Shown here: positions 55,623 to 64,000 of the stretch, in pieces
How the letters are laid out: every line of letters starts with the position of its first letter
Numbering within the stretch: the stretch's first letter is position 1
Origin: Vitis vinifera
Taxonomy: Eukaryota > Streptophyta > Magnoliopsida > Vitales > Vitaceae
Direction of reading: 5' to 3'
DNA length: 64,000 nucleotides
Assembly (NCBI RefSeq): GCF_030704535.1
Contig: NC_081819.1
Location: forward strand, 22,850,001 to 22,914,000
Program-made: the position numbers and the translations under genes
Notes under the pieces: model-generated
Told to the model about the DNA's origin: nothing
What the model saw: the letters and a program-made list of their open reading frames with translations, nothing else
Database searches by the model: none

Positions 55623-56072
55623 TTAAGCCTCGGTCCAAGTGATATCTAGCCCTCCCCATTGGTCATGAGGCACATCCAAGGCTTTCCACACAGCTCTTGA
55701 GGCATTAACAATGTTGTTAACACAGGGAGGCTGATAATCATGGTCACCATCACATCCCATGGTTGAGTCACACTCATCAACTACCATGGCAACCACACTT
55801 CTCCCATTAGCAGTTATAGTGATGTTGTTTAGGCACCTGCTCCCCTTGTTGTACCACCCAGTTGACAGTGCCACAACCGGCGTGTCATCAAAGTGGAACT
55901 GGCTGTCACATTCAGATGGAGCAGCGCCATCTTCATTGTTCTCAAAGCCATTAAGAGTGAGCAATGCCTTGATATGGCTAGAGACTGGTGGAGAGCACTT
56001 GTATGTTGTGTAAAGCTTGCCTTCTTTACAGCAATCAGAACGTACTACTGGTTTTGCTAGGAAAGACGACAA
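55623..56072 (-). pseudogene. Kiwellin copy 5, 5'-truncated
   Basis: The homologous part matches kiwellin residues 51-188, from [15 protein letters not shown] to LDITWTEA. At about 56038 the coding text passes directly into sequence that lies about 225 bp upstream of the ATG in the intact copies (ACTGGTTTTGCTA). Compared with copy 4, about 375 bp are lost: the first 50 codons, with the signal peptide and two cysteines, and the TATA box. A fortuitous ATG upstream gives an open frame of 149 residues with 11 unrelated residues at its start. With no signal peptide, no TATA and unpaired cysteines it is most likely non-functional. The remaining frame has no stop, so the loss looks recent. Confidence 0.9.
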
Positions 56073-57601
56073 TTGAAGGCATCGTTACATTTGGAATTAC
56101 CTCAATGTTTCAGCCGGCAACAATGTGTACCCTCTATCAACATAGTTGACACGCTGAATGGACTAAAAGTTTAAAATACTAATCCTGATTATGCATACTT
56201 TTTACAGACTTGTGAGTGGCTTGGAATCATAATCTAGAATAATTAACTATAATGGTAATAAAATATGGAAGATGCTTTTACATGTACCTGTCGCTTCCTT
56301 GTCTGAAAAAAAAATGGGGAAGCTGGTATCCCAGAGGACCTTCATTGTGCCTTCAGCCAATAAATAAAACAAAGAAGGCCTCCAACAGATCAGCTGCTGT
56401 TAACGGTCATAACATCACATCACCCTCTTGTTGGATTGCTTAATTTATATCCCTGTTGGTTAGCTGTTTTGGACAATGGGGTTAGATCCACTATTGACAA
56501 GAACCCCTTCCAACTCCCCCCTTAATAAGAAACAAAAGAACAGAGGATTGGTCTTGGATTAAGAAAAGAAAAAAGAATTGTTGGCTTTATTTAACATTAA
56601 TATAACATATCTATGTATAGTTGTCTTTTCTGCATCGATTGTTTCACTTTGGACTTGGACTGTGATCTGCACAACTGTATAGAGGGATGTTAGATGTGGC
56701 CTTCATCTGAATCCAAATATGCATAATCTGTGACTCAAAAGCTTACAACTGAAACCACATACTTTGAGCTCCTGTGAGAAAATATTTCATTAGACTATAA
56801 TGGATCTGCAGTTTTAGTGATTTATATCTCTAATGGTATAATCATGAGTTCCTAATACTCTTTTATCATTTAAACTGATGGTTCCAATTCATGGTCCTTA
56901 ATCATGCTCACATCTGTTCAGCTTTAATACTTCTAAGAAACCTTTCAGAATGCGGATTTCAGGAATCGGACTGACAACTTTCTTTGTTTTTTTCAGGCAG
57001 TGGTAGAATAATCAAGTATATGATATGAGTATGCTGATATTATGAGTTGGGACTTCTTTAGAATTCAGAATGATAAAAATGAAATAAAATTTGGGGATTT
57101 CTTGGTCTCTTTTCATCTAGAATAAGTTGTTCTTCCCTTCAATGAATTGTTGAAAATTGTTGTCGAAATTCTAAGCTATTGTTTGTATATTTCCTTTCAT
57201 TTTTTCTTTCTTGATCATCATCATCATCAGTGTCATTGCAGTCAAGGTAGTACAGTCCAACGGATTAATTATTTGATCTAATTGTTAATTAGCTAATTAT
57301 GTTATACCATCGTAATGGTAACTCTTTTAAGGGATCCTACTGTGTCTAGGGTATGTTTTCCTTGGTTTCAGGTACTGTGAAACTGGGCCAATATTGATTT
57401 TTATATTGGTTAGGCAATGCCAGATTGCAGACAATCTTGGTGCCTCATTCATCTAGAAAGGATTTCAACTAGATAAATTCAATAGATTTTTACTATTATC
57501 TGACACGATGGAGGGAGTATGAAGACTACATTCAACCTTACATAAGATACATACTAAGAAATAGAACAACAATACTCTTAAACACAGATGACTGCACGAA
57601 A
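56073..57601. other. Spacer between kiwellin copies 5 and 6
   Basis: Contains the family upstream module near 56370-56440 (AAGGCCTCCAACAGATCAGC). No other gene seen. Confidence 0.5.
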
Positions 57602-58168
57602 TTAAGCGTTGGTCCAAGTGATATCAAGCCCTCCCCATTGGTCACGAGGCACCCCCAAGGCTTTCCACACAGCTCTTGAGGCATCAACAATGTTGTTGGC
57701 ACATGGAGGCTGATAATCATGGTCGCTATCACATCCCATGGTTGAGTCACACTCATCGACTACCATAGCCACCACACTCCTCCCATTAGCAGTAATAGTG
57801 ATGTTGTTTAAGCACCTGCTCCCTTTGTTATACCATCCAGTTGACAGTGCCACAACCGGTGTGTCATCAGAGTGGTACTGATTGTCACATTCAGACGGAG
57901 CACCACCATCTTCATCTTTCTCAAAGCCATTAAGAGTAAGATATGCCTTGGTATGACTAGATAACGTTGGAGAACACTTGTATGTTGTGTAAAGCTTTCC
58001 TTCTTTACAGCAATCAGAGTCATTGCCTTGGTTGCATTCTCCAGGAGGGGGTTTCTTACCCCTAATCTTGCCACTTGGGTGACAAACCTGGCCTTCAACA
58101 TTCAAAAAATCTATAAAAAAGAGAATGGCCATTAGGAACAAAGATGCTTTTAAGCCAAAAGTCTTCAT
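57602..58168 (-). CDS. Kiwellin / grip22-like, copy 6
   Basis: Single exon, 188 residues. Signal peptide [20 protein letters not shown], cleavage near VEG; ten cysteines; [29 protein letters not shown] and LDITWTNA. The final residues TNA differ from TDA in most copies. Start chosen by alignment; the frame is open further upstream to 58267. Confidence 0.93.
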   Translation of the reverse strand: MKTFGLKASLFLMAILFFIDFLNVEGQVCHPSGKIRGKKPPPGECNQGNDSDCCKEGKLYTTYKCSPTLSSHTKAYLTLNGFEKDEDGGAPSECDNQYHSDDTPVVALSTGWYNKGSRCLNNITITANGRSVVAMVVDECDSTMGCDSDHDYQPPCANNIVDASRAVWKALGVPRDQWGGLDITWTNA

Positions 58169-58235
58169 TCTCTCTGTCTCTCTCTCTCTCTGCAATTTTG
58201 TTGAATGCTTGATGCAAATCAAGTTTTCAAGTAGG

Positions 58236-58244
58236 TATATATAG
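58236..58244 (-). promoter_or_regulatory. TATA box of kiwellin copy 6
   Basis: TATATATAG on the plus strand, CTATATATA on the coding strand, 68-76 bp upstream of the ATG at 58168. Confidence 0.7.
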
Positions 58245-59447
58245 GGAAAAGATTGAGTCTGGACCACATTTCAGCTGCATAACTGCTACGCTGAATAGTG
58301 AAAAAGTCCAAAATACTACTCCAAATTATGCATTCCATTTCACGGAATTGTGAGTGGGCATAACATCATAATCTAAAGAGTTCAATGTAATGGTAATATA
58401 TCATGCAGGAGTTTTTGACATGGCCCTGTCTCTTTCCTTGGTCGATACAAAATGGGGAATCTGGTATCCTAGAGGATCTCCAATCTACAAAGTATCTTCT
58501 ACCCATCACAAGAAAATAAAAAAGGCCTCCAACATATCTGTTCTTTTAGTAGTCATCATTATTAACACACCATCTTCTTAGATTTCTTAGTTTATAGCTG
58601 ATCAGTTCCAATGGGACTAGGTCCAAAACGACAAGAAGCCATTCCAAGTTTTCTATTAAAAAATGAACAAGGGAGCAGAGTTCTTCACTTTATTTGGCAT
58701 TACTATAACATGTCTATGCATAGTTGTCTTTTCTGCATATAGTTTGATCTGCGTACCTTCCTAGGAACATAGATTCTGATCTTTCCCTGAGGCTTGAGAT
58801 TCAACTTTATGCACAATCCGAGGCTCAAAAACCTAAAACTGAAGCAACATACTTCCTAGTATTCCCATGAAATACTTAATTTTACCATGTTGCATTGTTG
58901 TCTGGTGATTTATACACTCATTTCTCCAAGATCCTTGATCATGCTCATATCCGTTCAAGAAACCTTTTGAAATGTGGATTTCAAGAGTCAGAACAGATAA
59001 CTTCTTTTTTGTTTCTCATGCAGGGCTAGAAATATCAGTATAATTGCCTGTTTTGAGTCTCATAGCACATCTCTGAACGAAACTCTCATGGCCTAGCAAC
59101 TTGTGTTATGCTTGTACCATCATAGTTAGGAGTCATGACTTCTCCAAAACTCAGAATGATAAAAATATGGGGATTTCTCGGTTTCTTCTCATCTAGAATT
59201 AGGATGTTCTTTCTTCTTGTAATTTATGAAATTAGTGCCCTAGAAATGCTAAGTCATCGGCTGTTTTTCTTAAGGATCATCAGTAAATTCTTCAAATTGT
59301 AAAACCAGGAAGATCTTATAGAAGGTAGTGCTACAAGTCCAATGTAGGAAACTTTAAAAGACTACATGCAACCACACTCAAAACACACTAAGCAACAAAA
59401 ACAACAGCAGCAAGACAGACAACGAGCTGAAAGGTAACAGCATGAAA
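58245..59447. other. Spacer between kiwellin copies 6 and 7
   Basis: Contains the upstream module near 58515-58560 (AAAGGCCTCCAACATATC). It is shorter than the other spacers. No other gene seen. Confidence 0.5.
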
Positions 59448-60014
59448 TTAGGCGTCAGACCAAGTTATATCCATCCCTCCCCATTTGTCATCAGGCACAC
59501 CCAAGGCTTTCCACACAGCTCTCGAGGCATCAACAATGTTGTTATCACATGGGGGCTGATAATCATGGTCTGTATCACACCCCATAGTAGAGTCACACTC
59601 ATCAACCACCATGGCCACCACGCTCCTCCCATTAGCAGTTATGGTGATGTTGTTTAAGCACCTGCTCCCTTTGTTGTACCAACCAGTTGACAGTGCCACA
59701 ATAGGAATGTCATTAGAGTGGTAGTGGTTGTCACATTCAGATGGGGCACCTCCATCTTGGTCCTTATCAAAGCCATTGAGAGTGAGGAATCCCTTGGTAT
59801 GGCTAGATACTTGTGGAGAGCACTTGTATGTTGTGTAAAACTTGCCTTCTTTACAGCATTCAGAGTCATTGCCGTCGTTGCATTCTCCAGGAGGAGGTTT
59901 CTTCCCCCTAATCTTGCCGCTTGGCTTACAGTTCTGGCCTTGAACATGCAAACAATCTGTGAATAAGAGAATAGCTAGTAGGAGCAAGGATGCTTTTAGG
60001 CCAAAAGTCATCAT
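59448..60014 (-). CDS. Kiwellin / grip22-like, copy 7 (most diverged intact copy)
   Basis: Single exon, 188 residues. Signal peptide [20 protein letters not shown] with cleavage near VQG, then [60 protein letters not shown] and MDITWSDA. All ten cysteines are kept. It differs from copies 2-6 at many sites (DIPIVALS for [16 protein letters not shown] for LDITWTDA) and shares WSDA with copy 1, so it and copy 1 are the older ends of the array. The first of two adjacent ATGs aligns with the start of the other copies. Confidence 0.93.
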   Translation of the reverse strand: MMTFGLKASLLLLAILLFTDCLHVQGQNCKPSGKIRGKKPPPGECNDGNDSECCKEGKFYTTYKCSPQVSSHTKGFLTLNGFDKDQDGGAPSECDNHYHSNDIPIVALSTGWYNKGSRCLNNITITANGRSVVAMVVDECDSTMGCDTDHDYQPPCDNNIVDASRAVWKALGVPDDKWGGMDITWSDA

Positions 60015-60075
60015 TCTCTCTCTCTCTCTCTGCAGCTGTGTTGAGTGCTTGTTCCAAACTAGGGTTTCAAGTGGG

Positions 60076-60084
60076 TATATATAG
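60076..60084 (-). promoter_or_regulatory. TATA box of kiwellin copy 7
   Basis: TATATATAG on the plus strand, 62-70 bp upstream of the ATG at 60014. Confidence 0.7.
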
Positions 60085-62438
60085 AAGTGGTATGGTCCCA
60101 AGGAGGGGCATTCTGACAATGTAAGAAAAATAGAGTTATTCTACTATTAGATTGGAGCCCACAACATATACTCTAATATATTATTTGGGTTTGGAAATCA
60201 ACTTTTATAACATTGGGTAATAATTCACTCTTTCTCATGTAAATTTTATTCGATTTGAGTTTAATGAACCTTCAAATTTTAAAACACGTCCACATAAATA
60301 AGAAAATCCATTACATATATATATATAATATTAGGACCATCTTCCTCAAACTATATCATAATCTCCCTTATCCAAACTCATGAGATAATGCATTCCTTTT
60401 GGGGACTTGGAAGTGCACATGGGATCATAGTCTAGAATAATTAAATTTAATGGTAATATAATATGCAGGAGGTTTTACACATGATCCTGTGGCTGTCCTT
60501 GTTTGATACATAATCGGGAAGCTGGTATCCTAGTGGACCTCCAAGGCATCTTCAATCCATCAGAGAAAACAAAGAAATCCTCCAACTATCTCATGCTGCA
60601 GTGGTCTTTGCTACACATCATACGCTTGTTAGCTTTCTTAATTTACATCTAATCACTTGGCTGTTTTAGGCAGTGGAATTAGATTCCAATGACAACAACC
60701 CTTCCAACTTCCCCTTAAACACGAACAAAAGAACAAGAGAATTGGTATATGACAACATTTGTCGGTTTTATTTGGAATTTTATAACATATTCATTCATAG
60801 TTGTCTTTTTACGTGTCATAGTTATGAGTTGGAGTTTTTGTTTATATCGTAGTCATAGTTACGAGTTGGAGTTTTTGTTTATATCATACTTATTTACAGT
60901 TAATAAAAATCTATTACATATATAGTATGAAAAACTTTTTTGATCGATGTGAGATATCACGATTAGTTTTATGTAGGTCAAATGCGTAAATATCCCTTGC
61001 AAGTCTTTATAGAATACTTCTACATCAAGACTAGGCATCAACCTTCCATGGAATTACAATCAGACTAGCACATTTCTTGTGAGATCTTCTGTGGTTCAAA
61101 GCTATTTATAAGAAAATGATTATTATATTTATATTATCAACGTATTTCTAATTTCTTTTAGACTTCATACTCATAAAACCTAGGAGCACCAAGTTATGGT
61201 GCTCAATATGCTTACACTTTCTCAAATTATTGCTTCCAAGGAAACCTTTCAAAACAATGGAGGTAGGAATAATGGGAATTTAAATCCACATCATAACTAG
61301 ACAACTTTGCTTCTATCTTTCATATATTGCTTGTTAGAATTAGAAAATGTTAAGGTATTGTAGTGATACCTCTCGAAATCTAAATTTGGACTATTGAATA
61401 TTTATGATGAGATTTAAATTGTTAATCAAGAGTATAAATAAATTAGATAATGTACAAAAGTACAAGCAAATGAAATTAGGGTGTAAATAATAAGATTTAA
61501 AAGTATTTATGTGACATCATCATTGATGGTATTCAATACTTACAAAAAAAAAATATATATATATATATCATTTAGTATGACAAACACCATCATTGATGGT
61601 ATTCAATACTTGCCAAAAAAAACACAATTTATTACTACGGTAGATGATAGATGAGTCATTGGAGTCTTAGGACACCTATAACAAGAAAATTAGTGGTATA
61701 GAAGACTGCTAAAATTCTTCCTTCTTTGTTATTATCATCATCACATCAATCACCCTCACCATCAATGTGATCTGGTTGTATGGTGCAGTGAATAAGTTAT
61801 TTGAGCTAATTGTAGGCTCAATGCTGATAACCCCGCAAATGCTTGGATAAAATCGAAGAGACTGTCACAAGGTTACAGCTTGATTTTTTATGTTTTCCAT
61901 GGGCCTCTACAGTTTCTTAGCTGTGTTTTCTGGGTTGTTTCATACTCTTCTATATTATATATGTTAATAGATAAGAATGCTCTAACTTTAAAAAACATAT
62001 TTTTAACCATTTGTTTTTTTAAAAACAGATTCTTTTTAGAATAAATTTAAGATATATTTAATTATTTTCTACAACATCCCGACCATAATCGAAAACATAG
62101 AGAATACTTTAAAAAAATTTATACTTCATATAATTATATATAAGTATATATTACTTTTATAAAGAATAAATTATTATTTTTTAAATAGAATTTTGTTCCG
62201 GAACATAATTGAAAATTGTTTCTTAAAAATGATTTTTAAGAACTATTCTCAAAAATTTGTGTTTGAAAATGTTGTTGCTACTGAGTTTTCTAGGTTCGAA
62301 CACAAATATACCAAATTATTTGATTACCAAACACTCTTCACTGCACCATTACATTAGGTCCATGCTGTGATCAAACAAGGCTACACCATTTCCTTCAAAT
62401 GGTCTCCCTTTCAAGTCTCATGGTCCTCTCAAGTTCAA
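60085..62438. other. Upstream flank of the kiwellin cluster and AT-rich spacer
   Basis: The cluster's upstream module is still recognisable to about 60650 (AATCCTCCAACTATC near 60574). Beyond it lies AT-rich DNA with a local repeat of CACCATCATTGATGGTATTCA-like text (about 61515-61545 and 61586-61612). No gene seen. Confidence 0.5.
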
Positions 62439-62650
62439 GACCAAACCCAAGTCACGTTGCAGCTGTCCTAGATTACATAGGACAAATACTTCCCTTCAGA
62501 GTGAACCAAAGACACCCACAAGGATACACCAAGATAAAAATCTATATTGACCAAACCCAAGTCATGTTGCAGCTGTCCTAGATTCCATAGGACAAATACT
62601 TGCCTTCAAAGTGAACCAAATACACCCAATAAGGATACACCAAGATATAG
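62439..62650. repeat. Two tandem copies of a 110-bp segment
   Basis: GACCAAACCCAAGTCA begins at 62439 and again at 62549. The two copies stay similar (about 90 percent by eye) through GGATACACCAAGATA. Function unknown; no coding family recognised. Confidence 0.8.
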
Positions 62651-62745
62651 GACTTTTCTCAATAGTACAGCAATTTAAAAAAGTTATGCTTAAATTACTG
62701 TACTGGCAGAAGTTATTACAAATATAGGGTAGTTTTTGCCACATA

Positions 62746-62990
62746 GGAGAGAGGAGAGAGGAAAGAGGAGAGAGGAGAGAGGAGAGAGGGTGAGAGAAGA
62801 GAGGAAAAAGGAGAGAGGAGAGAGGGTGAGAGAGAGGAGATAGGAGAGAGGAGAGAAGAGAGAGGGTGACTGTAAAAAAAAAGCAAACTCATCTCTTGAA
62901 GAGACGAGTTCCATGAAAGAAGAGAGGAAAGAGGAGAGAGGAGAGAGGGTGAGAGAGAGGAGACAGGAGAGAGGAGAGAGAAGAGAGGGT
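62746..62990. repeat. GAGAGG-rich purine tracts
   Basis: Two long purine tracts (62746-62870 and 62917-62993) made of GAGAGG, GAGAGA and GGTGAGAGA blocks. They are separated by the first, imperfect copy of the palindrome, so the purine tract and palindrome were duplicated together. Confidence 0.85.
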
Positions 62991-64000
62991 ATGTAAAAAA
63001 AAGCAAACTCGTCTCTTGAAGAGACGAGTTCCATGAAAAAAAATATATATATAATTTTAAAAAAAATATATATATAATTTTAAAAAAATTCTAAACAATT
63101 ATTCAAGGGAACTCGTCTCTTCAAGAGACGAGTTCCATGTAAAAAAATATATATTTTTTAAAAAATATATTTTTTAATTTAAAAAATCCCAAATTTAAAA
63201 AAAAAAAAAAATTTCCAAAAAGGGAACTCGTCTCTTGAAGAGACGAGTTCCATGTAAAAAAAATATATTTTTTATTTTAAAAAATCCCAAATTTAAAAAA
63301 AAAAAAAAAAAATTCCAAAGGGAACTCGTCTCTTGAAGAGACGAGTTCCATGTAAAAAAAAATATATATTTTAAAAAATATATTTTTTATTTTAAAAAAT
63401 CCCAAATTAAAAAAAAAAAAAAAAATTCCAAAGGGAACTCGTCTCTTGAAGAGACGAGTTCCATGTAAAAAAAAATATTTTTTTTAAAAAATATATTTTT
63501 TATTTTAAAAAATCCTAAATTAAAAAAAAATAAAAATCCAAAGGGAACTCGTCTCTTGAAGAGACGAGTTCCATGTAAAAAAAAAAATATTTTTTTAAAA
63601 ATATATATATTAAAAAAAAAATCCCAAATTAAAAAAAAAAAAAAAAACACACAATTCCAAAGGGAACTCGTCTCTTCAAGAGACGAGTTCCATGTAAAAA
63701 AAAAATATTTTTTATTTTAAAAAATCCCAAATTTAAAAAAAAAAAAAAATCCCAAAGGAAACTCGTCTCTTGAAGAGACGAGTTCCATGTAAAAAAAATA
63801 TATTTTTTTAAATATATATATATTAAAAAAAAAATTCCCAAATTAAAAAAAAAAAAAAAAAACACACAATTCCAAAGACGAGTTCCATGTAAAAAAAAAT
63901 ATATTTTTTAAAAAATATATTTTTTATTTTAAAAAATCCCAAATTTAATAAAAAAAAAATAAATTCCAAAGGGAACTCGTCTCTTGAAGAGACGAGTTCC
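62885..64000. repeat. Satellite-like array of a 29-nt palindrome in A/T-only spacers
   Basis: The arm GGAACTCGTCTCTT is followed by one central base and its exact complement AAGAGACGAGTTCC. Copies: 62885-62912 and 63005-63032 (variant left ends), 63108-63136, 63223-63251, 63321-63349, 63434-63462, 63544-63572, 63663-63691, 63758-63786 (one arm mismatch), a right half only at 63876-63886, and 63972-64000. Spacing is 95-119 bp. Each is preceded by TTCCAAAGG-like text and followed by ATGTAAAAAA, and the spacers are runs of A with TATATTTTTTA blocks. The array continues beyond the window edge. Confidence 0.95.

Noticed and set aside
62690-63034. Open frames of 96-114 codons on the minus strand over the purine tracts
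   Set aside because: They arise only because a GAGAGG repeat has no stop on the complement; composition is Ser/Leu/Pro only.
63387-63865. Minus-strand frames with repeated MELVSSRDEF-like text
   Set aside because: The peptide is just the translated palindrome and the rest is poly-Phe/Lys/Ile from A/T spacers; no sign of a real protein.
62885-64000. CRISPR-like regular repeats
   Set aside because: This is plant nuclear DNA. The spacers are related A/T sequence rather than unique spacers, and no cas genes are present.

Overview
The window is nuclear DNA of a eudicot, most likely grapevine (Vitis). It has spliced plant genes with GT-AG introns, long AT-rich spacers, LTR elements, and a tandem family that closely resembles the grape ripening protein grip22 (kiwellin). 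The species call is an inference. Spliced genes were reconstructed by hand from reading frame, splice sites and family resemblance. Layout from left to right: a tRNA-Cys(GCA) gene (237-308); a ten-exon minus-strand brassinosteroid-signalling pseudokinase of the BSK3 type (1471-6933); a five-exon plastid ribosomal protein L21 gene (9907-15671) with a 4.5 kb second intron; and a repeat zone (about 16.8-23.9 kb) in which a 6.0 kb solo LTR with a perfect 5-bp target duplication sits inside an older MITE-like cluster. Then come a three-exon gene for an 81-residue lysine-rich protein with a ribosome-biogenesis-type promoter (24240-25539), a gene-poor AT-rich stretch (25.5-32.6 kb), and a five-exon AT-hook/PPC gene of the AHL9 type (33923-39026) with an old copia scrap in its first intron. 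From 40.5 to 60.1 kb there is a head-to-tail, all-minus-strand kiwellin cluster. It has six copies with full-length single-exon reading frames of 188 residues, one copy that lost its promoter and first 50 codons, and one relic with a large internal deletion. The cluster records its own history. A 2.385 kb unit carrying one kiwellin gene was duplicated in tandem at a TTT microhomology. A Ty1/copia element with identical 204-bp LTRs then inserted into the second unit, while the first unit still shows the empty site. The window ends in a satellite-like array (about 62.9-64.0 kb, running off the edge) in which a 29-nt near-perfect palindrome recurs about every 110 bp in A/T-only spacers. The genes do not form one pathway. 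BSK3 (hormone signalling), RPL21 (plastid translation), the lysine-rich protein (probably ribosome assembly) and AHL9 (chromatin) look like ordinary single-copy housekeeping or regulatory genes, whereas the kiwellin cluster is a recently expanding apoplastic defence/ripening family. The items most worth a second look are the palindromic array, the dated duplication plus insertion, the WD40 gene fragment carried inside the solo LTR, and the duplicated TATA region of the first kiwellin gene.
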